64,000 nt of DNA, taken from Cherax quadricarinatus (lineage: Eukaryota; Arthropoda; Malacostraca; Decapoda; Parastacidae). Positions 10,700 to 21,000 of the stretch are shown in pieces. Below the pieces are notes generated by a model that worked only from the letters and a program-made list of their open reading frames with translations, was not told the origin of the DNA and made no database searches. The stretch lies in the NCBI RefSeq assembly GCF_038502225.1, contig NC_091372.1, positions 5,544,200 to 5,608,199 of the forward strand. The letters run 5' to 3'. Each line of letters starts with the position of its first letter. Within the stretch, counting starts at the first letter, position 1. A program made the translations under genes and the position numbers.

Positions 10700-12627
10700 G
10701 AAGAATGTTTGAAGATCAGGGGGAGTCTGAGGTAATCAGTCCCCCAGGGAAGAATGTTTGAAGATCAGGGGGAGTCTGAGGTAATCAGTCCCCCAGGGAA
10801 GAATGTTTGAAGATCAAGGGGAGTCTGAGGTAATCAGTCCCCCAGGGAAGAATGTTTTGAGTCTGAGTAATCATCAAGGGGAGTCTGAGGTAATCAGTCC
10901 CCCAGGGAAGAATGTTTGAAGATCAAGGGGAGTCTGAGGTAATCAGTCCCCCAGGGAAGAATGTTTGAAGATCAAGGGGAGTCTGAGGTAATCAGTCCCC
11001 CAGGGAAGAATGTTTGAAGATCAAGGGGAGTCTGAGGTAATCAGTCCCCCAGGGAAGAATGTTTGAAGATCAAGGGGAGTCTGAGGTAATCAGTCCCCCA
11101 GGGAAGAATGTTTGAAGATCAAGGGGAGTCTGAGGTAATCAGTCCCCCAGGGAAGAATGTTTGAAGATCAAGGGGAGTCTGAGGTAATCAGTCCCCCAGG
11201 GAAGAATGTTTGAAGATCAAGGGGAGTCTGAGGTAATCAGTCCCCCAGGGAAGAATGTTTGAAGATCAAGGGGAGTCTGAGGTAATCAGTCCCCCAGGGA
11301 AGAATGTTTGAAGATCAAGGGGAGTCTGAGGTAATCAGTCCCCCAGGGAAGAATGTTTGAAGATCAAGGGGAGTCTGAGGTAATCAGTCCCCCAGGGAAG
11401 AATGTTTGAAGATCAAGGGGAGTCTGAGGTAATCAGTCCCCCAGGGAAGAATGTTTGAAGATCAAGGGGAGTCTGAGGTAATCAGTCCCCCAGGGAAGAA
11501 TGTTTGAAGATCAAGGGGAGTCTGAGGTAATCAGTCCCCCAGGGAAGAATGTTTGAAGATCAAGGGGAGTCTGAGGTAATCAGTCCCCCAGGGAAGAATG
11601 TTTGAAGATCAAGGGGAGTCTGAGGTAATCAGTCCCCCAGGGAAGAATGTTTGAAGATCAAGGGGAGTCTGAGGTAATCAGTCCCCCAGGGAAGAATGTT
11701 TGAAGATCAAGGGGAGTCTGAGGTAATCAGTCCCCCAGGGAAGAATGTTTGAAGATCAAGGGGAGTCTGAGGTAATCAGTCCCCCAGGGAAGAATGTTTG
11801 AAGATCAAGGGGAGTCTGAGGTAATCAGTCCCCCAGGGAAGAATGTTTGAAGATCAGGGGGAGTCTGAGGTAATCAGTCCCCCAGGGAAGAATGTTTGAA
11901 GATCAGGGGGAGTCTGAGGTAATCAGTCCCCCAGGGAAGAATGTTTGAAGATCAGGGGGAGTCTGAGGTAATCAGTCCCCCAGGGCAGGGAAGAATGTTT
12001 GAAGATCAGGGGGAGTCTGAGGCAATCAGTCCCCCAGGGAAGAATGTTTGAAGATCAAGGGGAGTCTGAGGTAATCAGTCCCCCAGGGAAGAATGTTTGA
12101 AGATCAGGGGGAGTCTGAGGTAATCAGTCCCCCAGGGAAGAATGTTTGAAGATCAGGGGGAGTCTGAGGTAATCAGTCCCCCAGGGAAGAATGTTTGAAG
12201 ATCAGGGGGAGTCTGAGGTAATCAGTCCCCCAGGGAAGAATGTTTGAAGATCAGGGGGAGTCTGAGGTAATCAGTCCCCCAGGGAAGAATGTTTGAAGAT
12301 CAGGGGGAGTCTGAGGTAATCAGTCCCCCAGGGAAGAATGTTTGAAGATCAGGGGGAGTCTGAGGCAATCAGTCCCCCAGGGAAGAATGTTTGAAGATCA
12401 AGGGGAGTCTGAGGTAATCAGCCCCCCAGGGAAGAATGTTTGAAGATCAGGGGGAGTCTGAGGCAATCAGTCCCCCAGGGAAGAATGTTTGAAGATCAGG
12501 GGGAGTCTGAGGTAATCAGCCCCCCAGGGAAGAATGTTTGAAGATCAGGGGGAGTCTGAGGTAATCAGCCCCCCAGGGAAGAATGTTTGAAGATCAAGGG
12601 AAGTCTGAGGTAATCAGTCCCCCAGGG
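10700..12627. repeat. 50-bp satellite, about 38 copies
   Basis: Units contain GAAGAATGTTTGAAGATCA, then GGGGAGTCTGAGG, then TAATCAGTCCCCCAGGG. The same words occur once inside the adjoining F1 foldback (AGTTTGAGGTAATCAGTCCC near 10485), so the array appears to be derived from it. One unit near 10855 is rearranged. The 3' half carries AGGGGGAG in place of AAGGGGAG. Confidence 0.96.
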
Positions 12628-12671
12628 GCATCATGTCAACAAGTATGGTTATAAAAACATAACATGCAAAG

Positions 12672-12745
12672 AAATGCCTCACGAAATCGTAATCACACGA
12701 TTGTAAACACACCACGGGTTCCCCCACCAGTGCCGTGGTTTATGT
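12672..12745 (-). mobile_element. SINE-1 tail fragment
   Basis: CTCACGAAATCGTAATCAC followed by ACGATTGTAAACA is the antisense of the SINE-1 tail, with substitutions. The tRNA-like part is largely lost. Confidence 0.55.
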
Positions 12746-12884
12746 CGAGAAACGGTATGGTGATACCGACAAGCTGTGCAAAAACATACTTACGTACATT
12801 TCAGGACATTATAGGAAATGTTTCTCCACGAGTGACTTCTTTAGTTTGAAGTCAGCAGGCGAGATTACTTAGTGTAAAGTAAAA

Positions 12885-13080
12885 GGACACAAGTGCAACT
12901 AATGTGACATTTTTATTGTGGCAACGGTTTTGCTCTCCAGGAGCTTTGTCAAGCAGTAACGGCTTGACAAAGCTCCTGGAGAGCGAAACGTTGCCACAAT
13001 AAAATGTCACATTAGTTGCACTTGTGTCCTTTTACTTTACATATTGTGAGTAATTCTACCAGCATTATTACGAGATTATT
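12885..13080. mobile_element. foldback repeat (family F2)
   Basis: The left arm, roughly 12885-12958, and the right arm, roughly 12960-13038, are near-perfect reverse complements, from AAAGGACACAAGTGCAACTA to its mirror. The right side continues into ATTGTGAGTAATTCTACC, the family's 3' end, where GTA and TAC flank a four-base loop. The sense arm contains AATAAA just after the GAAACGTTGCC segment. Non-coding. Confidence 0.8.
12961..12995 (+). ncRNA. hammerhead-like motif (F2)
   Basis: GGC (12961-12963) pairs with GCC (12993-12995). In between are TTGACAAA, a stem GCTC/GAGC with loop CTGGA (12972-12984), and GAAACGTT (12985-12992). Stem I and stem II both differ in sequence from family F1 yet still pair. 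Against a functional hammerhead, the position matching the invariant G8 is A. Confidence 0.35.
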
Positions 13081-13194
13081 TAGCTGGAAAACACCAGGAA
13101 CTTTCACTGCCCGTGTACAATCAAACATCTCAACTACCAGTAACACTTCAAGTCTCACCAAGTAAATACGTTGATGATGGATTACACACTTGTA

Positions 13195-13295
13195 CTACAC
13201 TTATGTATCTTTATTATGGAAACGTTTCGCCCACCAGTGGCTTAATCAATCCAGTACAGAGAAGAATGAAGGAGTTTGAGGTAATCAAGTGTCTA
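13195..13295 (-). mobile_element. half foldback of family F1
   Basis: Only the antisense arm is present: TATCTTTATTATGGAAACG, then GCCCACCAGTGGCTTAATCA, then TTTGAGGTAATCA. On the minus strand, TGGA/TCCA (13217-13253) enclose TTGATTAA, a GCCAC..GTGGGC-like stem and GAAACGTT, again the hammerhead-like layout. Confidence 0.65.
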
Positions 13296-13307
13296 ACGTA
13301 AATATGT

Positions 13308-13471
13308 ACTGACACTCACTACCACTGATCTTGTAGCTACCAACAGGTACTAACACTCACTACCACTGATCTTGTAGCTACCAACAGGTACTAACACTCA
13401 CTACCACTGATCTTGTAGCTACCAACAGGTACTAACACTCACTACCACTGATCTTGTAGCTACCAACAGGT
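13308..13471. repeat. 41-bp minisatellite, 4 copies
   Basis: Four near-identical units start ACTAACACTCACTACCAC and end CAACAGGT; the first has ACTGACAC. Confidence 0.95.
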
Positions 13472-13715
13472 ACTACCAGCTTCCACAAGTCAGTAATGAG
13501 TCACTAATACAATAAAAGACACATGACTGCACCTGACACACTAAGGCAGCAACGTCTCTAACTTTCTTCTTAAGGAGGCAATAATATGTTTTACGAGCAA
13601 TAAAACGAAATCAAGAGGAACATTTTTCCTTAGTTATAATGAAGAAACAAGATATGTTGGGAACATACAGCCAACTGTATAAAGAAGAAATAAGATAAAC
13701 ATATCAACGGGAAAC

Positions 13716-13815
<100 letters not shown>

Positions 13816-13924
13816 AGATAAATTGGAGATATAAAGAGGAAAATGAACAAAGAGGTTCCGAACCTCATGTATTATCACAGATAAGAGGTAATTAGGTCTG
13901 ATCGTAGGAGAGAGTTGACCTACC

Positions 13925-14310
13925 AATATTCTACTGTAGTCGGTTCCTAGGGGGTCATGGCCCCCGCGGCCCAGTACTAGACCTGGTCTCCTGGTTGATG
14001 GTTTGATCAACGAAGAGGCCTAGTTGACCAGGCCACATATGCGTACCACAGCCTGGCTTATCAGGAACTTGAAGAACTTATCATGAAGACAGCGTATGTT
14101 GTCTTGGTAATTTCCCTTAGCTATGGGGAGAGAGAGTGGAAGAGTCTTGGTCCCTTTACACTTACTGAGTTATCTCTCGGTGTAATAATGGTAACCTTAC
14201 TTTTCACTATCTGCCAAGCTTCTTACTATCATATGAAGTGTTTCCAGCGTATATTTTTGGGATCAGAATTTTCCAGGTGTAAATTATGATTTATCTTTCT
14301 CGCCTACCTT
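13925..14310 (+). mobile_element. dispersed repeat, long copy (family DR)
   Basis: The order of landmarks is GTTCCTAGGGGGTCATGGCC, GACCTGGTCTCCTGGTTGA, GACCAGGCC, CCACAGCCTGGCTTATCAGG, TTGGTAATTTCCCTTA, AAGAGTCTTGGTCCC, ATCTGCCAAGC and TTTTCCAGGTGTAAAT. The copy at 59500-59950 has the same order, so they are two diverged copies of one element. I recognise it as a common decapod repeat of unknown coding status. Open frames here are short and show no domain. Confidence 0.65.
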
Positions 14311-14329
14311 CCAGGGAGTACAGTTTAAG

Positions 14330-14480
14330 AGACTTCAATATAGATAAACAATAAAAAGGCACAATACCGTGACTGGAACAACACACAAGTAACTCTCATA
14401 TAGGAGACATGAACCATTAACTAGTCACACAGTTAATGGTCCAAGTCGCAGCCAAACGTCGCCAGAAGCATAAACTATTT
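14330..14480. mobile_element. foldback repeat (family F5)
   Basis: GGCACAATACCGTGACTGGA at about 14357 is shared with 58953, and the right half has GGTCCAAGTCGCAGCC followed by AAACGTCGCC. It resembles the F1-F4 elements in having a stem-loop followed by an AAACGT word, but this copy is decayed. Confidence 0.5.
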
Positions 14481-14844
14481 AGATGATGGAATTTATACGA
14501 GCAATGACGTTTCTCTGTACAGTCTAGAATTCTGTTACTTGGCAGGAGCTAGTGTGCACCAGTACCTTGGATCACGAGACAAACTTAGTAATTAACACTT
14601 GTCAGAAATATTTCGTCAACAAAATTAGCTTCATTAGCAACGTAAGTGGATAAAAAGGCTTCAAGGAAGAATATTTGGATTTCTTCCTGAAGCTGTTTGA
14701 ATATTCCACTTCCCCTACCACCCCATCTTTTCATATTTTTTTACCAATAGGTATATTTTATTACATAATCTGGTGCAAAAGGTTTAAGAGATACATTGTT
14801 GATATAAAGATGGCATATACAGTGTGTGATTTACATTGTGAGGG
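14481..14844. other. single-copy interval, no gene seen
   Basis: AT-rich; the open frame 14675-14875 has no recognisable domain. Confidence 0.4.
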
Positions 14845-15255
14845 AGAGTGGCACTACTATCCTGGTGCCAGGTGAATGGCACTATCCTGGTGCAACGTGA
14901 AGGGCACTATCATGGTGCTAGATAAGTGACACTATCCTGGTGCAAGATGGGTGGCACTATCATGGTGCCAGATAAGTAGCACTATCCTGGTGCCTGGTCA
15001 GGAGCACCACTATTCTGGTGCCAGGTTAAGACACAGTTTATCTGTTCGCTGTCACCAGGACACTGTGTATCTGTTCACTGTCACCAGGACACACTGTATC
15101 TGGTCACTGTCACCAGGACACACTGTATCTGGTCACTGTCACCAGGACACACTGTATCTGGTCACTGTCATCAGGACACAATGTATCTGTTCACTGTCAC
15201 CAGGACACAGTGTATCTGTTCACTCACCAGGACACACTATATCTGGTCACTGTCC
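14845..15255. repeat. two degenerate minisatellites
   Basis: 14845-15025 holds irregular units around GGCACTATCCTGGTGCCAG. 15028-15255 holds about 8 units of roughly 29 bp around GTATCTGGTCACTGTCACC plus AGGACACA. The open frame across them is a by-product. Confidence 0.8.
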
Positions 15256-15304
15256 TGTTCTATCTGACTTTATAGCACAAGTTAAAGGTGTGCAGTCAGT
15301 TTAC

Positions 15305-15635
15305 TGCTTTATGTGTCTACTGCAGCTGGAGTTTACAGCAGCTGGTGTTTACAGCAGCTGGTGTTTACAGCTGCTGGTGTTTACACCACTGGGGTTTGCA
15401 ACACTGATGTTTACACCAGTGGAGTTTACAGCAGGTGTTTACATCACTGTTTAAAGCAGCTGGCGTTTACATCATTGATGTTTACAACACTGGTGTTTAC
15501 AGCCGCTGGTGTTTACATCACTGGTGTTTACAGTAGCTGGTGTTTGCATCACTGGTGTTTACATCAGATGTTTACAGCAGCTGGTGCTTGCATCACTGAT
15601 GTTTACAGAAGCTGGTGTTTACATCACATCAGGCA
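15305..15635. repeat. degenerate 15-18-bp minisatellite
   Basis: Irregular units around GCTGGTGTTTACAGCA and GTTTACATCACTG. Confidence 0.8.
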
Positions 15636-15639
15636 ATGT

Positions 15640-15830
15640 ACTAGTGGTCCATGTTCCAGGTATTAGTGGCCCATGTAATAGTGGTCCAGGTAATAGTGGT
15701 CTAGGTAATAGTGGGTCATGTAATAGTGATCTAGGTAATAGTGGTCCATGTAATAGTGGTCCATGTAATAGTGGTCCAGATAATAGTGGTCCAGGTCATA
15801 GTGGTCCATGTAATAGTGGTCTATGTATTG
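15640..15830. repeat. 15-bp minisatellite
   Basis: About 12 units of AATAGTGGTCCATGT type, with AGGTAATAG variants. Confidence 0.85.
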
Positions 15831-16020
15831 ATGATGAGAGAATGAGGAAGTGGCAGAAAGAACTTGCGCACACACAGCTTCAAGGTAAGGTAGGTAGGCC
15901 ACATGAGGACCTGTTACCAGGCTTCTTGTGTCACACACACAGCGGCCAGGAGAGAGACTTGCTGACTGGTCAATCAGGCTGTGGTAATACCCAAGTGGAT
16001 AGAAACCATAAATGTCCATC

Positions 16021-16299
16021 TCTCAGTAGTAGTAACCAGTTACCAGTAACCAGTGTACCAGTAGATGACTCACTACCAACCGTCTCTGCGTGAATCACTG
16101 GCTGTATTCATATTGTTGCTGACCTAGCAGGATTTCAAGCGCCCCCTCGCCCATGGGCACTCCTCAGTCAGTCTAGTCAAGGGGCAGAGAAAGGCAGGTT
16201 CGACTGTGGCGCCCTTCCACATACTTCAGTTACAATATACGTACTTCCAGCCTACGTGAGTATTTTTACCCAATCCACGTGTTCGAACCCCACATGATA
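16021..16299 (+). repeat. left long direct repeat (LTR)
   Basis: Left copy of the 279-bp repeat, with TTTCAAGCGCCCCCTCGCCC inside. Confidence 0.8.
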
Positions 16300-17446
16300 A
16301 ATGGTGGCACCGGTATGGAGCGTGGAAATTAAGCTTTTTAAGGGTATTTCAAGAGGTTAGAAGACTGTTTGTGAGTAGCCGGCGGGTCAAAGGTGAACCG
16401 TCTCACCCATCCCAAGCTACTCGCTCCCCTCACAACCTCCACCTCCAGCCTGCAAGCCTGTTGCAGCCGTTTCAAGCTTCCTGGCTTAGTTCGTGTGCTA
16501 ATTGCTTCAATCTCCGAGGGGTTGACCCGGATTTTGCAATTAAGCCAGTCAGTAAGCCAGACTGTGGAAGTGAACGCCAGTCAGCCTATCATCCAGCCTG
16601 TCTCCTGTCATCCACCTGCTCCTCCGTGCTGTGTGCATCGTTACACGTCTTCCAGTCAGCCATTCTCGTGGGTTAAGCCAGTCAGCCAACCCAGCTTCTA
16701 ACCCAGCTGAGAGAGAGAAGTAAGCCACGCAAGTTCCTCTGAAGTATTTTCATATCGCTTTGTGCTCCCTGTTGGATGCTAAGAGTGGTCTTCACCATCC
16801 CTGTGGCATAGTGGCTTATCAAGCCACCTTCGTGGGTAGTGAGAGGAGTGCGCGCCAGAGCGCCAGCGAGAGTCACCACCTCACCCACTGCTATACACTC
16901 TCCCTCCACCCACCCACCACCAGCCACCCACCTCATCTACCTGTGGTTGTTTGCACCCTTGTACCGGGTCCTAGAACTGTTTTGGCTCACGTAATTGGTC
17001 AAGAGATTGTAGCTGAGCGCCACCGATAAAGCCAGTTATGTGAGTTCACCGAGAAAGCGCATTTCTTCACGACGACAGTGTGAGTGTCGGCGTCATCACC
17101 GCACAGGACAACCTTCCTCATCACCAGTCATCCTGTCTACTACTCCAGCCTTCAGCGATAATTTTCTGTTTAGATACATTTTTCTTGCATTTAAAGACAT
17201 TTGCGTGTGTGAGACATTTGAATTTCTTGTGTACTCTAAACCTTGTGTTTTCAGTGTAGACTCAGTGTTTCTTTGACTCATTTTTTTTGCAATATTTTTC
17301 AGTGTTATCGCTCATTTTTTTGCCTTATGTCCTTGAGTAAGTTCACTGAGATCATGTCCCAGTCACTTTTGAATGTTCACTTAGTGTATCATGCCAGTCA
17401 AAGTCAATATGAATCAGTCCACAGTACCAACATTCCCTTACCAAGC

Positions 17447-17725
17447 TCTCAGTAGTAGTAACCAGCTACCAGTAACCAGTGTACCAGTAGATGACTCACT
17501 ACCAACCGTCTCTGCGTGAATCACTGGCTGTATTCATATTGTTGCTGACCTAGCAGGATTTCAAGCGCCCCCTCGCCCATGGGCACTCCTCAGTCAGTCT
17601 AGTCAAGGGGCAGAGAGAGGCAGGTTCGGCTGTGGCGCCCTTCCACATACTTCAGTTACAATATACGTACTTCCAGCCTACGTGAGTATTTTTACCCAAT
17701 CCACGTGTTCGAACCCCACATGATA
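17447..17725 (+). repeat. right long direct repeat (LTR)
   Basis: Right copy, nearly identical to the left one; changes include AGAAAGG to AGAGAGG and TTCGACTG to TTCGGCTG. The high identity suggests a recent insertion. Confidence 0.8.
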
Positions 17726-17841
17726 CATCAACTAACTAAAAAAAGCAGAGTGGAAAACTGCACGCGACATCCAAGATCATAAATCAGGGAGAATATCCTT
17801 CCCAAGTCTTAACATACGCATTTACTGCTTCTCAAAACATC

Positions 17842-18033
17842 ATAATAATAATGTTTATTTCTACAAGTACAAGATACAACTTATACAGACCATAGCTGAC
17901 ATACTGACCATAGCTGACATACTGACCATAGCTGACATACTGACCATAGCTGACATACTGACCATAGCTGACATACTGACCATAGCTGACATACTGCTAC
18001 ATAGAAAACTGCCTGTTATGTAGAGCATTTCCC
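17842..18033 (-). mobile_element. SINE-2 3' part with an internal 18-bp expansion
   Basis: The antisense of the SINE-2 3' end is seen as AATGTTTATTTCTACAAGTA, then CATAGCTGACATA, and CATTTCC at the right. The GACCATAGCTGACATACT segment, single in other copies, is repeated six times at 17888-17995. The element breaks off at about 18033, where the large satellite starts. Confidence 0.75.
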
Positions 18034-21000
18034 ACACCCAGTGACTCTTACAACCCTGGGTGTGTGACCCAGTGGCTCTTACAACCCTGGGTGTGTGACC
18101 CAGTGGCTCTTACAACCCTGGGTGTGTGACCCAGTGGCTCTTACAACCCTGGGTGTGTGACCCAGTGGCTCTTACAACCCTGGGTGTGTGACCCAGTGGC
18201 TCTTACAACCCTGGGTGTGTGACCCAGTGGCTCTTACAACCCTGGGTGTGACCCAGTGACTCTTACAACCCTGGGTGTGTGACCCAGTGACTTACAACCC
18301 TGGGTGTGTGACCCAGTGACTCTTACAACCCTGGGTGTGTGACCCAGTGACTTACAACCCCGGGTGTGTGACCCAGTGGCTCTTACAACCCTGGGTGTGT
18401 GACCCAGTGACTCTTACAACCCTGGGTGTGTGACCCAGTGGCTCTTACAACCCTGGGTGTGACACAGTGACTCTTACAACCCTGGGTGTGTGACCCAGTG
18501 ACTCTTACAACCCTGGGTGTGTGACCCAGTGGCTCTTACAACCCTGGGTGTGTGACCCAGTGGCTCTTACAACCCTGGGTGTGTGACCCAGTGACTCTTA
18601 CGACCCTGGGTGTGTGACCCAGTGGCTCTTACAACCCTGGGTGACCCAGTGGCTCTTACAACCCTGGGTGTGACCCAGTGGCTCTTACAACCCTGGGTGT
18701 GTGACCCAGTGGCTTTTACAACCCTGGGTGTGTGACCCAGTGGCTCTTACAACCCTGGGTGTGTGACCCAGTGACTTATAACCCTGGGTGTGTGACCCAG
18801 TGACTCTTACAACCCTGGGTGTGACCCAGTGGCTCTTAAAACCCTGGGTGTGTGACCCAGTGACTCTTACAACCCTGGGTGTGACCCAGTGGCTCTTACA
18901 ACCCTGGGTGTGTGACCCAGTAGCTCTTACAACCCTGGGTGTGTGACCCAGTGACTCTTACAACCCTGGGTGTGTGACCAAGTGACTTACAACCCTGGGT
19001 GTGTGACCCAGTGGCTCTTACAACCCTGGGTGTGTGACCCAGTGGCTCTTACAACCCTGGGTGTGACCCAGTGACTCTTACAATCCTGGGTGTGTGACCC
19101 AGTGGCTCTTACAACCCTGGGAGTGTGACCCAGTGGCTCTTACAACCCTAGGTGTGACCCAGTGACTCTTACAACCCTGGGTGTGTGACCCAGTGGCTCT
19201 TGCAACCCTGGGTGTGACCCAGTGACTCTTACAACCCTGGGTGTGTGACCCAGTGACTCTTACAACCCTGGGTGTATGACCCAGTGGCTCTTACAACCCT
19301 GGGTGTGTGACCCAGTGGCTCTTACAACCCTGGGTGTGTGACCCAGTGGCTCTTACAACCCTGGGTGTGTGACCCAGTGACTCTTACAATCCTGGGTGTG
19401 TGACCCAGTGGCTCTTACAACCCTGGGAGTGTGACCCAGTGGCTCTTACAACCCTAGGTGTGTGACCCAGTGACTCTTACAACCCTGGGTGTGTGACCCA
19501 GGGGCTCTTGCAACCCTGGGTGTGACCCAGTGACTCTTACAACCCTGGGTGTGTGACCCAGTGACTCTTACAACCCTGGGTGTGTGACCCAGTGGCTCTT
19601 ACAACCCTGGGTGTGTGACCCAGTGGCTCTTACAACCCTGGGTGTGTGACCCAGTGACTCTTACAACCCTGGGTGTGTGACCCAGTGACTCTTACAACCC
19701 TGGGTGTGTGACCCAGTGACTCTTACAACCCTGGGTGTGTGACCCAGTGGCTCTTACAACCCTGGGTGTGTGACCCAGTGACTCTTACAACCCTGGGTGT
19801 GTGACCCAGTGGCTCTTACAACCCTGGGTGTGTGACCCAGTGACTCTTACAACCCTGGGTGTGTGACCCAGTGGCTCTTACAACCCTGGGTGTGTGACCC
19901 AGTGGCTCTTACAACCCTGGGTGTGTGACCCAGTGGCTCTTACAACCCTGGGTGTGTGACCCAGTGGCTCTTACAACCCTGGGTGTGTGACCCAGTGGCT
20001 CTTACAACCCTGGGTGTGACCCAGTGACTCTTACAACCCTGGGTGTGTGACCCAGTGACTTACAACCCTGGGTGTGTGACCCAGTGACTCTTACAACCCT
20101 GGGTGTGTGACCCAGTGACTTACAACCCCGGGTGTGTGACCCAGTGGCTCTTACAACCCTGGGTGTGTGACCCAGTGACTCTTACAACCCTGGGTGTGTG
20201 ACCCAGTGGCTCTTACAACCCTGGGTGTGACACAGTGACTCTTACAACCCTGGGTGTGTGACCCAGTGACTCTTACAACCCTGGGTGTGTGACCCAGTGG
20301 CTCTTACAACCCTGGGTGTGTGACCCAGTGGCTCTTACAACCCTGGGTGTGTGACCCAGTGACTCTTACGACCCTGGGTGTGTGACCCAGTGGCTCTTAC
20401 AACCCTGGGTGACCCAGTGGCTCTTACAACCCTGGGTGTGACCCAGTGGCTCTTACAACCCTGGGTGTGTGACCCAGTGGCTTTTACAACCCTGGGTGTG
20501 TGACCCAGTGGCTCTTACAACCCTGGGTGTGTGACCCAGTGACTTATAACCCTGGGTGTGTGACCCAGTGACTCTTACAACCCTGGGTGTGACCCAGTGG
20601 CTCTTAAAACCCTGGGTGTGTGACCCAGTGACTCTTACAACCCTGGGTGTGACCCAGTGGCTCTTACAACCCTGGGTGTGTGACCCAGTAGCTCTTACAA
20701 CCCTGGGTGTGTGACCCAGTGACTCTTACAACCCTGGGTGTGTGATCAAGTGACTTACAACCCTGGGTGTGTGACCCAGTGGCTCTTACAACCCTGGGTG
20801 TGTGACCCAGTGGCTCTTACAACCCTGGGTGTGACCCAGTGACTCTTACAATCCTGGGTGTGTGACCCAGTGGCTCTTACAACCCTGGGAGTGTGACCCA
20901 GTGGCTCTTACAACCCTAGGTGTGTGACCCAGTGGCTCTTACAACCCTAGGTGTGTGACCCAGTGACTCTTACAACCCTGGGTGTGTGACCCAGTGGCTC

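Larger units (their letters stand above)
10358..10700. mobile_element. foldback retroelement-like repeat (family F1)
   Basis: The left half reads antisense and the right half sense of the same short element. AAATTAGACACATGTG at 10379 mirrors the TGTCTAATTTATCAAC near 10653, and CCACACAGTGGCTTCATCAG mirrors the sense CTGATGAAG region. A hairpin-forming GGTTCTGTGAA lies at the right end and GGTTCAGAGAACC at the left end. The centre holds GATTACCTC blocks in both orientations. There is no coding capacity. The right edge leads straight into a satellite built from related sequence. Confidence 0.75.
16021..17725 (+). mobile_element. short non-autonomous LTR-type retroelement
   Basis: Two direct repeats of 279 bp (16021-16299 and 17447-17725) start TCTCAGTAGTAGTAACCAG and end GAACCCCACATGATA. 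They differ at about three positions. A 4-bp CATC flanks both outer ends (16017-16020 and 17726-17729), as a target duplication would. Just inside the left repeat, at 16302, TGGTGGCACCGG looks like a tRNA primer-binding site because it starts with TGG. The internal 1.1 kb has only short open frames with no gag or pol motif, so it fits a TRIM/LARD-type element. Against a typical LTR, the ends are not TG..CA and I see no purine tract before the right repeat. Confidence 0.65.
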
